Assembly: GCA_013407085.1 (NCBI GenBank)
Contig: JACCGJ010001700.1
Location: 1-64,000 of the forward strand
Source: Atriophallophorus winterbourni
Taxonomy: Eukaryota > Platyhelminthes > Trematoda > Plagiorchiida > Microphallidae
Direction: 5' to 3'
Length of the DNA: 64,000 nt
A program made the position numbers and the translations under genes. Position 1 is the first letter of the stretch; the number at the start of each line of letters is the position of its first letter. Below are positions 43,801 to 52,403 of this stretch, in pieces. A model generated the notes under the pieces. That model saw nothing but the letters and a program-made list of their open reading frames with translations. It was not told the DNA's origin and ran no database searches.

Positions 43801-46715
43801 CGATCAGATCATAATCCCAGCATTGTTTCACATATTTATCTTAATTTAACGCCATAATTTTGAAGCTACTTGGCTACACTTCATAAGATCATATATCGCT
43901 GCAACTCTAAACCAATTCCGCATTATCATCACNNNNNNNNNNNNNNNNNNNNNNNNNNNNNNNNNNNNNNNNNNNNNNNNNNNNNNNNNNNNNNNNNNNN
44001 NNNNNNNNNNNNNNNNNNNNNNNNNNNNNNNNNNNNNNNNNNNNNNNNNNNNNNNNNNNNNNNNNNNNNNNNNNNNNNNNNNNNNNNNNNNNNNNNNNNN
44101 NNNNNNNNNNNNNNNNNNNNNNNNNNNNNNNNNNNNNNNNNNNNNNNNNNNNNNNNNNNNNNNNNNNNNNNNNNNNNNNNNNNNNNNNNNNNNNNNNNNN
44201 NNNNNNNNNNNNNNNNNNNNNNNNNNNNNNNNNNNNNNNNNNNNNNNNNNNNNNNNNNNNNNNNNNNNNNNNNNNNNNNNNNNNNNNNNNNNNNNNNNNN
44301 NNNNNNNNNNNNNNNNNNNNNNNNNNNNNNNNNNNNNNNNNNNNNNNNNNNNNNNNNNNNNNNNNNNNNNNNNNNNNNNNNNNNNNNNNNNNNNNNNNNN
44401 NNNNNNNNNNNNNNNNNNNNNNNNNNNNNNNNNNNNNNNNNNNNNNNNNNNNNNNNNNNNNNNNNNNNNNNNNNNNNNNNNNNNNNNNNNNNNNNNNNNN
44501 NNNNNNNNNNNNNNNNNNNNNNNNNNNNNNNNNNNNNNNNNNNNNNNNNNNNNNNNNNNNNNNNNNNNNNNNNNNNNNNNNNNNNNNNNNNNNNNNNNNN
44601 NNNNNNNNNNNNNNNNNNNNNNNNNNNNNNNNNNNNNNNNNNNNNNNNNNNNNNNNNNNNNNNNNNNNNNNNNNNNNNNNNNNNNNNNNNNNNNNNNNNN
44701 NNNNNNNNNNNNNNNNNNNNNNNNNNNNNNNNNNNNNNNNNNNNNNNNNNNNNNNNNNNNNNNNNNNNNNNNNNNNNNNNNNNNNNNNNNNNNNNNNNNN
44801 NNNNNNNNNNNNNNNNNNNNNNNNNNNNNNNNNNNNNNNNNNNNNNNNNNNNNNNNNNNNNNNNNNNNNNNNNNNNNNNNNNNNNNNNNNNNNNNNNNNN
44901 NNNNNNNNNNNNNNNNNNNNNNNNNNNNNNNNCCCTCGCCCCTTCTCATGTTGGTAGAAGCAATTCCGCCGGGCTCGGGGAGCCGCTGGTGCAGGCCAGA
45001 AGCTGGACTTTGTTGTCAGAGGCTATTTGAGACGCGTGCCATATGGGAGCATTTTATAAACAGTGGGAGCTTATCCCCACTGCCACCCACGGCTATGACA
45101 ACCTTTGGAACCGATTTGCTTAAGACCCACCGGTTTTATCGCATTTCCTCTTAAGAACAACAGTCCGTTGAATAAATCACATCACAAACTGCGTCAAGAA
45201 TATTAAAAGCTCCCATTTGAAAAGCTTGGAGATTGATAACGGCATTACATTGAACCAATGCATTCGCCAGCTGACGCAATAGTCTCTCATTTACCCTGGG
45301 TCAGGCCACCAAATTTCAGGTCTGGATTCATTGAAGCTTCGAAAGAAGTCCAAGAACAACTACGCAAGCTCGGCGAACATAAGGTGAACACCATCTACAT
45401 CTTGAGCTACAAATATGAATTGCTTGACAATCTAAAGGAATTTTGATGACGGATTGCGCTGGAAATGAGCGTCAAAACGGGAGCCTGTCAGCTCAAAAAT
45501 TCTTGAAAGGACGCTGGAAATAAAGTCAAGTGTGCGTTAAAGGAGCTGCAAGGTGTCGTGAAGAAAGCAAAAGCAAATCCTATAGATGCTCCGAGTGGTG
45601 CTGGGAACGCCGCTTTGTACTCAATTTCCCAAGAATCTTCATTGAAGGCGACTCCCGTGAATGTGGTAAATGAAAGTAGAAACAGTTGAGTTCCCCCGGG
45701 AAGCGGACCAGCAACTAAACATTAGGAATGAATAACTGCAGAACGCTGAGCGTTTGCAAGTGCCATCGCAGTATATTAACTACCAGCGGCAATCATCCGC
45801 AACGATAAAAAACGTGTTGCATATGCATTGTCATGAATCACTGCTTTTGCAATATCGTGACAATACAAAGTACAATCAGAACGGCAATCCATCAATTATT
45901 AAAGCTTCTTAGTGAATTATTCTCAATCTAAGAGCAAAACTGAAACTCACCAACGGCATGATGAGAAACTGGCAAAAGAATCCAATGATAGGTCCAACCG
46001 GTCTTCGGATATAAGCCTTCAGTATGTCAGGATCCAACTCACAGCCCATTGTAAATGTGAATAACGTGACCATAGTAACCACAACAACGCGAAAAACAAG
46101 CTGTACAATGCCCTTGCCACGCAGCACGATCAAGGGAAATCCCAACACGCTCGCATTTGTTATCACCTCCGGAGAACTGGCAATGCTGACGTGGTAGTGA
46201 TAATCCATCGTAGAGTTTAGAAGCCAACATTCTGGCGCGAGGGATTCGTTTGCTGTTGCTTCGTGCAACCAAAATCGGATGAACGAGAGACCGATTTGCC
46301 ACGGTTTTATTATGACCGGTATCTCCAACTTGGCGTTATCTGATTTGGGGAGCAAACACCATGATCGATTCGGTAAGAAGATCTCGTTTCGAGAATCAAC
46401 ATCATAGAAAATTGCTATCGGTATCGCACTACGATAGGAAAGATTGAAAATAATTCGGCGGAAATCATCATTGTCATAAAATTGCAAATCCGCTCGGTCA
46501 ACGTCAATTTGTATTTCAGTATCATCACGGGTGAAGCGCTGTTGAAAATGGGATTCGTTATTTGAATATTGAGCAAGAGTTTGTTGAAAAAATTTCCGTT
46601 GTTTGCGGACATCTTCGCTAAATTCAAGCCCGAAGTCTATCTGAACCGCAAGAGTCAAATGAAAACAGATTACTATCACAAACACCCGTTCGATCACAAT
46701 CCAAGAAACTGACAT
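37199..46715 (-). CDS. SLC10-family sodium/bile-acid cotransporter, three exons
   Basis: Reconstructed from splice sites. Exon 1 is 46715-45951, ending at donor TTG|GTGAGT, phase 0. Exon 2 is 41875-41704, with acceptor TTTACAG and donor CTTT|GTGAGT, phase 1. Exon 3 is 37866-37199, with acceptor TTTTTTCGCAG. The product is 534 residues. An N-terminal signal peptide (about 1-24) is followed by a ~170-residue extracellular region with N-glycosylation sequons. The transmembrane bundle starts near residue 200. Family signatures are GCSPGGGASN (278-287) and ALETGIQN (436-443), with the E and Q used for sodium binding in SLC10 transporters. The long ectodomain resembles P3-like members rather than the ~350-residue ileal/hepatic types. 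Likely a plasma-membrane Na+-dependent transporter of sterol or bile-acid-like organic anions; the substrate is unknown. Confidence 0.92.
38285..38510 (+). repeat. ~240-bp interspersed repeat, copy 1 (diverged)
   Basis: Within SLC10 intron 2. Shared words are 'gtgctgtgctgctgacacc', 'aggcaacctgacagtatcttagccca' and 'ggcactttgcctcgatcag', in the same order as 49955-50190. There is no open frame. Length and multiple copies suggest a SINE-like or non-autonomous element, but I cannot identify its promoter or tail. Confidence 0.7.
38900..39800 (-). mobile_element. Second RTE-like LINE family, C-terminus and 3' region
   Basis: Minus-strand 39795-39590 reads RHLPYRALFAEPVRSWEKRPGGQSM then SWLETLRDMAANRS, the terminal block of a trematode RTE-like family. 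The probable 3' UTR extends left; its most conserved piece (39150-39335, 'gccgggctcggggagcc', 'gccatatgggag') recurs at 44933-45115 and weakly at 50405-50540. A CAT repeat lies at 39358-39372. Confidence 0.65.
39778..39885 (+). repeat. ~240-bp interspersed repeat, copy 2 (3' half)
   Basis: 'gacctgggcaacctgacagtatcttagcccacgt' (split across 39783-39815) and 'cactttgcctggatcaggcttgtgc' match the 3' half of the repeat. The 5' half is missing, replaced by the RTE-like C-terminus. Confidence 0.8.
39890..40330 (-). mobile_element. RTE-clade LINE, decayed C-terminal region
   Basis: On the minus strand RPHLRYKDVCKSDMKSLGIDSVD (about 40105-40035) is the RTE terminal block. Plus-strand words ('atggatgtacatcacaagcgcatg', 'cagtccgattcg') match 29960-30040. 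Located in SLC10 intron 2. Confidence 0.75.
40593..40660 (-). repeat. ~240-bp interspersed repeat, copy 3a (fragment)
   Basis: 'gcacaagcctgatccaggcaaagtgccgcacagtcagaaactg' (continuous match with 40747-40790) and then a breakpoint. It is followed 90 bp later by a full copy in the same orientation. Confidence 0.75.
40747..40975 (-). repeat. ~240-bp interspersed repeat, copy 3b (full)
   Basis: It runs from 'gcacaagcctgatccaggca' through 'gatactgtcaggttgcccagg', 'agtctccagcctgtttcagc' and 'agcacggtgttagccgcaca' to 'gattgcacatccatgcaa'. Together with 42330-42555 it defines the unit length. Confidence 0.85.
41215..41545. repeat. Terminal-repeat/retrozyme-like unit with hammerhead, 282-bp direct repeat edge
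   Basis: 'gtgaggatttatcctcagattcgcaaataa' starts at 41219 and 'atgaggatttatcgtcgaattcgcaataa' at 41501, a 282-bp spacing, so the element re-enters its own start as in a tandem dimer. The hammerhead sits at 41289-41345. The right half matches 2040-2240 and 30345-30560; the latter adjoins a PLE GIY-YIG fragment. It lies in SLC10 intron 1, about 160 bp downstream of exon 2's end on the minus strand. Confidence 0.7.
41289..41345 (+). ncRNA. Type I hammerhead ribozyme with extended stem I
   Basis: Outer stem I is acgga (41289-41293) with tccgt (41341-41345). Inner stem I is GCATAC (41297-41302) with GTGTGC (41334-41339, one wobble). The core is CTGATGA (41303-41309). Stem II is GCGG/CCGC with loop CAATAA. 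GAAA is 41324-41327, stem III is the palindrome ACCGGT (41327-41332) and the cleavage site is after C41333. All core bases are canonical, and the stems differ in sequence from the 14-kb ribozymes while base pairing is kept, which is compensatory evidence for a real structure. Confidence 0.9.
41704..41875 (-). CDS. SLC10 exon 2: signature GCSPGGGASN region
   Basis: A 172-nt exon bounded by acceptor TTTACAG and donor GTGAGT. It encodes residues 256-312 plus one base. It holds the most conserved motif of the family and the GGDINLSIVMT stretch that lines the substrate path. Frame and phase (0 to 1) fit exons 1 and 3 exactly. Confidence 0.93.
42330..42555 (-). repeat. ~240-bp interspersed repeat, copy 4 (full)
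   Basis: Same unit and orientation as 40747-40975: 'gcacaagcctgatccagaca', 'gggctaagatactgtcagg', 'cagtctgtttcagcatgcag', 'gttagccgcacagcacaag' and 'gattgcacatccgtgcat'. In SLC10 intron 1. Confidence 0.85.
43200..43390 (-). mobile_element. Second RTE-like family, 3' coding fragment
   Basis: 'tttggtttgcagccatatt' and 'gaggctcccaaccatctg' correspond to 39590-39650. Minus-strand reading shows a degenerate TLGFVKRIRLPGY and WLETL-type region. A CAT/CAC run precedes it at 43060-43075, as it does at 39.36 kb. Confidence 0.6.
43933..44932. other. Assembly gap, exactly 1000 N
   Basis: A run of 1000 undetermined bases inside SLC10 intron 1. The round length suggests a placeholder rather than a measured gap. 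It ends next to a repeat that also occurs at 39.15 kb, so the gap probably reflects collapse on repetitive DNA. Confidence 0.95.
44933..45130 (-). repeat. Copy of the RTE-like 3' region next to the gap
   Basis: Closely matches 39148-39345 ('ttggtagaagca', 'ccgccgggctcggggagcc', 'cagaagctggactt', 'gccatatgggag', 'ggtgggagcttatcccca'-type words). It is truncated on the left by the gap. Confidence 0.75.
45131..45950. other. SLC10 intron 1, 5' portion, unassigned
   Basis: A 62-codon frame at 45258-45446 (plus) has no recognisable motif and no splice context. Nothing else is readable. Confidence 0.45.
45951..46715 (-). CDS. SLC10 exon 1: signal peptide, ectodomain, first membrane helices
   Basis: It encodes 255 residues. 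I chose ATG 46715 because it begins a signal-like segment (MSVSWIVIERVFVIVIC). The upstream in-frame codons lack an ATG. Ectodomain sequons include NNES, NLS, NRS, NES, NST and NAS. The first helix (VFRVVVVTMVTLFTFTMGC) and the PVGPIIGFF segment are standard for SLC10. The exon ends in phase 0. A further untranslated 5' exon cannot be excluded. Confidence 0.9.
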
Positions 46716-47555
46716 CAGCCAACTACCTTTTCGGGCATTCCAAACCACGAGCAACTTCTTCGTTCACGCCACCGCGAACAAAACGTCAAGCTTTCCGCCT
46801 GTCTGTCTTCCAAATCTGTTAGACCAATGACAAGTAAGTGTCGTGCCATTGGTCGAAAATTGCTTATCCTTATTGGCCAGAATGTCCGCTTCACATCGCC
46901 GATAAATCCTCGATCGGCCTGAGACAGATTGAAGTATGTTAGGTCGCTATGGGTTATGCACATAAAATAATGGGATATCGAGGGTGAGGCTGCGGCTTCG
47001 GCGTATACCCGCGTGGAGCTAATTACGAGTGGCGACTAAAAGTATTTGCCTTCAGAATGACCAGATATAGAAGAAATGTATCATCACATACAGAGAAGAG
47101 ATAATTAAGGGGATGAATATTAGAAATTTGAGCATTAGGTTAATTTTGGATCTTATTTGAAATCTGGGCATGTTTCGCCGCAGTAAGGTCTGCAGACTTA
47201 AGTCTAGACAGCTCAAGCCTGCTGCACAACGCGCACGCAGACTAGCGAACACAAGTTTCACACATTATTCGGGACTTAAAGCCAGACAACTCTGTTCTGT
47301 CCAGATTGTAATTTTATCTAAAGCAGCGGAGTGCGAATTAGAAGAGTTATTTCTTGGTACGGAAAGTCACATTCAACCTTCAAATACCTGTGGTGGGTGT
47401 CGAAAATTGGTCAACTCTGTTTCTGTCCAGGTGTAATATATTCTAAAGTAGCCAAGAGCGAATTCCAAGAAGCCTTTCATTCAAATACTCTGTCGTTGGT
47501 GTATTTAATATTGGGTGCCGAAAATTATTTGTCCAACTACTAAATGATGATTTCA
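46716..47555. other. Upstream flank of the SLC10 gene, unassigned
   Basis: This should hold the promoter and any 5' UTR of the minus-strand transporter gene. I see no TATA box in a convincing position and no repeat match. A partial internal repeat occurs at 47300-47360 versus 47400-47470 ('ctgtccag' then 'taaagcagc/taaagtagc'). Confidence 0.4.
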
Positions 47556-47559
47556 ATAC

Positions 47560-48215
47560 CGAGAACCATAACAACAGTAAAAATGTCCGCAATCGATTGG
47601 AATATGTTGGGACCGATCGTGTATTCCTAAATGCAAGGAATTTGTGTGCAATCGGTTAGAGTAGTTTTTGGGTAACGTTTCACTTCTGACACAGAAGCTT
47701 CGTCAGGCCAAGTGTGATAGTCAGGACAGGGAACATGATTAAGTAGCAGTCAACCCCCCACCACTTATTTGACCTTACCGCTAAACAGCCTATAGTACGA
47801 CTACAGTGTGTCACGTCTCGTGAGAATGACCAGGATCAGTGGTCGATTTTCCTCAGTGTGTACCCACATCAATCTGATACAAGTGGACAAGTTCAAGGTC
47901 AGTTGACACAGCGGCCCACATACGCAAAAGTACAGAACTAACGGAAAATCATCCAAATGAATATTTTGTTTAACGGTGCTAAGGTTATTTTGAGGAACAA
48001 CAAAAATATAATTAACTAGTAGGTATAATGTGAATAAAAACGATTTACTTTCGCATCAGTGTCGAGCGCCAGATTGTTGAGATTTCTGCCCCATCCACCT
48101 TATCGACCGCCAGTGGATTTCGGCCGTCTCCGCATGTCGGCGTTCGCTATACGGTTTAATACCGCGTCTCAATATTGCCACATTGTCTAGATCGACGCCG
48201 TAGCGCGTATCTAAA
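47560..48215 (-). mobile_element. Penelope-like element, 3' end
   Basis: On the minus strand, 48120-48010 matches the PLE 3' end at 28620-28720 ('aaggtggatggggcagaaa', 'tatacctactagttaatta'). 47950-47740 matches 28790-28985, and 47720-47570 matches 28990-29120. A hammerhead-like motif lies at 47665-47720. No coding part remains. Confidence 0.8.
47665..47720 (-). ncRNA. Hammerhead-like motif in PLE 3' region (degenerate)
   Basis: On the minus strand: CTGACGA (core, position 7 may vary), then a perfect stem II CTTCTG/CAGAAG with loop TGT and unpaired flanks, then GAAA and a short palindromic ACGT as stem III. Stem I is weak (TTGG with CCAA after a mismatch). The homologous site at 28990-29030 has lost the core. 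It may be a decayed ribozyme; activity is doubtful. Confidence 0.5.
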
Positions 48216-48219
48216 ACGT

Positions 48220-49230
48220 GCTCCGCCCTTAAAACATTTATTCGAATACCGTGAGTCACGACATACGCGCAGCCACTCAGCGACAATGCAAATTCCCCAC
48301 ACCCGTATTAGCTGTCGCCGATATTTTTATTGTGTACGTGTCTGTTTCCTTTGGAATTCCCTCCCCCAAACTCTTGTCATCTCTCCCAGCGTCGAAACGT
48401 TCATTCGAAGTTTGGATACTTATTTGTTGCTAACGATTTAACGACAACTGCGTATTTACTCATGGTCACTATACACCTGGACTATACTTGGCATTACATG
48501 TTTATTTTCAAGATTCAAGATTCAAGATTTTATGGTTGAAAAAGCAATTACTTTACAATAACCATGCAGTTGAACTATAGGTACAAGTGTATATGTGTAT
48601 AGAAAAATGTCAAAATCAAAATAATTCTGGTAACGATAGATTATAAATAGTTCGGGCATAATTTGGATTGGCTCTCAGGAAATCGTCTAGTTTTAATTTA
48701 AATATAGAAAAAGTGTTTGAGCTTACCAAATTGGCTGGCAGGGAATTCCAAGCGAAACAAATACGCACAGAATAAAAATACCTGCGGCAGTTCTGATTGG
48801 AGTGGGGTATTTCCAACTTGCAGTTGTGACCGCGGTTGTTGCTGGATGTTCGTCGGTGAAATAGTATATCCAAAGGGTGGGAAACACTGTTAAGGATTTT
48901 GAATGTGAGGAGGAGGTCGGCTCGCAGTCTCCTTTGTGCAAACGTCGTCAGCTTCAGTTTACTTAGCCGGTCAGCGAATGGTAGGTTTTCGAGCCCAATG
49001 ACCAACTTTGAGGCTCTGTGGTGTATGCGATCCAATAGTGAAATGTCTTTTTGAAGCCATGGAGTCCAGGCTTGTGAAGCGTAATCAGTAAGCGGGTGTA
49101 TGTACGTGTTCATCATCAGAGAAAAACATCTCTTTTTATACCGCTTTCCTGAACGAATATTTACTATGATATGCTAATTATGAAGTTATGTGCTTTTTGT
49201 GACCATAAAATCTTGAAACTTGAAACGTGC
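48220..49230 (+). mobile_element. CR1-like LINE 3' end, interrupted by a nested copy
   Basis: 48225-48509 encodes the C-terminal block KHLFEYRESRHTRSHSATMQIPHTRISCRRYFY, close to 32060-32280. Its 3' UTR resumes at 49133-49230 ('cctgaacgaatatttactatgatatg', 'gtgaccataaaatcttgaaacttgaa') after the minus-strand insert 48510-49132. Confidence 0.85.
48510..49132 (-). mobile_element. CR1-like LINE, 5'-truncated, nested insertion
   Basis: The tail 'caagattcaagattcaaga' (48511) and a 166-codon frame 49116-48616 (HPLTDYASQAWTPWLQKD to FLRANPNYA). It is very close to 6238-6842 of the same subfamily. It sits inside the 3' UTR of the plus-strand CR1 copy between 'catgtttatttt' and 'tttataccgc', so it is the younger of the two. 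Confidence 0.87.
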
Positions 49231-49950
49231 TGAACAGGGCTTGTGTGAGGAGCTGCAAATCCTGCTGATTAGAGCATCACGCTTTGTTCAAAGGTCTCTT
49301 CGCCTTTATTCTTTACTTTGGCGCGGCTGGCTTCACGGGTATTCCCCAACATAACTGACCCGCGATGTTTAGCTATGCATCGAAACATTCCCCGAGTTTA
49401 AATTAATTGCTCGGTATTTGAAAGGTGTAGCAACTTTAAGGCCCGACCATCTTAGCTGGACCAATCATGTGCCTACAAAATTCTTGAAAGTTCGCCATTT
49501 GTTGTTCTATGCTCTTCGCCTCCGTTCTCTTTCCATAACACCTCGTGTAATTTTTACTTTTTGTTTATTCCTTGCATCGTTACACATCTCCTCCCGTGTA
49601 ATTTTCCCCTGCCACATGGAGAAGGATTTTCAGCTAAACAGGAGAGGTATTTAGGCTATCTCAAGATTGAGCTGTGTTTCCGCGGATTTAATTCGAGACA
49701 CTATTGTCGATCGTCACTTCCGTGAATGCAAAAGGTTGATCAAAAACATTTCTTCTCATAGTTCACATCAACTGGACAAGACCCTTGTTGCTTGTAAATC
49801 ATTTTCCTCCACCTGAATTAAATATTTTATGCCCTATTCACGAACTGATAGATTCAGAAATTCTTTTCTTCCTTTCCTGGCTCTATACATGGATAGCCAA
49901 TAGATGGCTGTTTCAGAGTTGAAAATGTGCCTGCCAATTTCATAACTGAT
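49231..49950. other. No recognisable feature
   Basis: A 78-codon plus frame (49418-49654) has no motif. No repeat match seen. Confidence 0.45.
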
Positions 49951-49954
49951 GTTG

Positions 49955-50305
49955 CACGCATGTGTAATCGTGCAGTACATTGTGCTGTGCGGCTAACACC
50001 GTGCTAAATTGATTGGCCACTGGAAGTAAAGCAGCAGGCTGAATCAGGCTGGAGTCTCACCACCATTTCCGGTTCTATTTTCTTTCTCATACCTGCCTAG
50101 ACTTGAGCACCATGACAATATCTTAGCACACGTGCAGTCTGACTGTGCGCTACACTTTGCCTGGATCAGGCTTGTGCTTTCATACCAATTTCATTTTCTA
50201 ATTTCACTCGCATGTTTGTCTAAGCCCGGATAACGTGATAGTATTTCGGCCCACGTATATTATTTATTGCGCGGCTCTTTGCCTGGATCAGACTTGTATG
50301 ATTTC
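49955..50305 (+). repeat. ~240-bp interspersed repeat, copy 5 plus adjoining fragment
   Basis: Full unit 49955-50190 ('gtgtaatcgtgcagtac', 'gtgctgtgcggctaacaccgtgc', 'aatcaggctggagtctcacc', 'tttgcctggatcaggcttgtgc'). A second 3' half follows at 50222-50300 ('agcccggataacgtgatagtatttcggcccacg', 'ctttgcctggatcaga'). Confidence 0.82.
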
Positions 50306-50399
50306 ATAAATTTTACATTTTCTTAACTTTGTGGAGTAATTAATTTAATTGCTGAAATTTCGTATACACGAATGAAGTCATTTTATTCTTTGTCTACTT

Positions 50400-50700
50400 T
50401 TCTTTCTTTAATAGCCGGCCTGAAGCTGGACTTGATTCTCAAAGGCTATATTATACACTCACAACATTAGAGCTTTTTATAGATAGTAGCGGTTTTTTTA
50501 AGTTTTAAACACATGGCGGTGACAACTTTGGATCGTTTGATCAGCGATAAAGATTTAACAACAAGTAATTACGGAATTGGGAGCAAAAATATAAGCAAAT
50601 GCGATCAAAATTTTTGGAGAATAAAAGGTACAGTTTGATGGCCCATCTATTTCTCATGCAGCCACGGGTACATATTAAATAAGGGCATTTGAGTAGTGAG
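50400..50700 (-). repeat. Diverged RTE-like 3' region
   Basis: 'ggcctgaagctggacttgattctcaaaggct', 'agctttttatagatagtagcgg' and 'tttctcatgcagccacgggtac' align loosely in order with 39220-39320 and 39590-39610. Confidence 0.5.
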
Positions 50701-50897
50701 CCATTGAAGTGAGCAGATAAAACGAGTATAGTGTAAAATCATTTACAACAATACGATAAGGTCAGAAAATGCAAATCTATGTCAGTCAAACCCTACGAAT
50801 TCACACTTCACAGTCATTTACTTCAATTAACTTTAACGAACACTTAACGCTTCACAACTCCGTGAAGTCGCTTAGCATGTTGACTTTTCAACTATAT

Positions 50898-51475
50898 TGC
50901 AAGATTCAAGATTCAAGATTTATGGTTGAAAAAGCAATTAACTTTACAATAACCACAGGGTGGAAATATAGGTATAAATGTATATATGGGACGATGATAG
51001 CTTATTAATAGTTTTGGGCAAAATTCGGATTAGCTCTCATATAATCGTCAAGTTTTGATTTGAATATAGATAAGCTGTTTGAGCTTACCAAATCGGAAGA
51101 TAGGGAATTCCAAGCAAAGCACACACGTACCGAATAAAAATACCTGCGGCAGTTCCCTTTGGAATGTGGTATTTCCAACTTGCAACCATGGCCACGGCTG
51201 TTGCTGGAAGTTCGAAGGTGGAATAATATATCCATGGGGTGGGAAACAGTAGTTAGTATTTTGTATGCGAGGATGAGATCACCTCGCATTCTCCTTTGTG
51301 CAAGTGTCCTCATTTCCAGTTGTCTGAGTCGCCTGGCGAATGATATTTTTTCGAGACCAATGACAAGCTTAGAAGCTCTCCGGTATAAGCGATCCAGGAG
51401 TAAGATGTCTTTTTGGAGCCACAGTGTCCAGGGTTGTGCGGCATAATCTCGAACCGGGTGCATAGCAGTTTGAAT
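50898..51475 (-). mobile_element. CR1-like LINE, 5'-truncated 3' end
   Basis: The tail 'caagattcaagattcaaga' at 50899, and a 152-codon frame 51463-51005 (HPVRDYAAQPWTLWLQKDILLLDRLYRRASKLVIGLEK to FLxANPNFAQNY-type end). It is the same subfamily as 6238-6842 but more diverged. Confidence 0.85.
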
Positions 51476-51479
51476 AGCA

Positions 51480-52169
51480 TAAAGGATTCATGCATGAATA
51501 TGAGCTGAACGTTAGTAAAAAAGCACTTTAATTCCATCAATATTACCAATAATGAATATCGGGCATGTCATATAATAGACTGAAATTAGTCAATCAGTAG
51601 ATAATCTGCAATTAATTTTTGCAATCTCTACATATATATGTTACTTATGAGTAGTTAAACATCACGGTTTGCATATTAAATGAAATGGGTTTACTAAATA
51701 CCCACGTTTTCACGTTGAAATGTTTATACGTTTAACTAACTTTTGTTGAAAACATTGAAAGTTCCCTTCGTTCATGTGGATATATTATTATTCTGGACCC
51801 TCAGTATACCACGTACAACTGGAATTGGATTCGCTGTGGTTAACTTTAACAGGGTCACCCTGTGATTCCGTGAGTCAATGTATTTCGAAATCTGTGAAAA
51901 TTTGTGATGAAACTTACCTTCAGTCATAAAACTAGGTAGTTTGGTGTATCGTTACTCAATAAGTGCAATCATAGGTTATTATATTTTTTATTCAACAGAT
52001 GACATCTACTAATTGAGGCATATCTATACAATTAGTTTTATGAATAGAAATGATATATTTCAAATAGCGGTTTTGTGATGCTCGACGCGTGCCAATTTTT
52101 TACATTAATTTAATCATACATTTCAATGACATTTATCTGTAATTTAACCAATTGTTTGCTTGTTCCAGG
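51480..52169. other. No recognisable feature; possible intron
   Basis: AT-rich sequence that ends in a polypyrimidine-like acceptor at 52150-52169 for the exon below. No repeats matched. Confidence 0.4.
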
Positions 52170-52403
52170 TCACCATCTGCTTCAAAACATTAAAAAGTTA
52201 CAGCCATACTGCAGGGAGGTCGAGACAGGCATCACACCACCTGCTGAAGGTCATGCGTTCCTCGAGCTCCAATTCCAGTCGAGTCATCTCCCTTTTCAAT
52301 TTCACGGCACCTTCGATAATCAGCTCAACTTCCAGAACATGATGTCCGTTCTACTGGAGACTGATGTGGTGGCATGGCAAATCGTGCCTATCACGTGCGA
52401 ATG
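52170..52403 (+). CDS. Orphan internal exon of an unrecognised gene
   Basis: A 234-nt segment between a good acceptor (TTTGCTTGTTCCAG) and a good donor (GAAT|GTGAGT). It is open in a phase 1-1 frame, 78 codons, including KLQPYCREVETGITPPAEG and FLELQFQSSHLPFQF and ending VAWQIVPITCE. It has markedly higher GC than its flanks, as expected for a host exon in this AT-rich DNA. I do not recognise the family and found no partner exons in the window. It could instead be an old domesticated fragment. Confidence 0.5.

Noticed and set aside
43846..45030. Long open frames on both strands across 43.9-45.0 kb
   Set aside because: They consist almost entirely of undetermined bases in the assembly gap.
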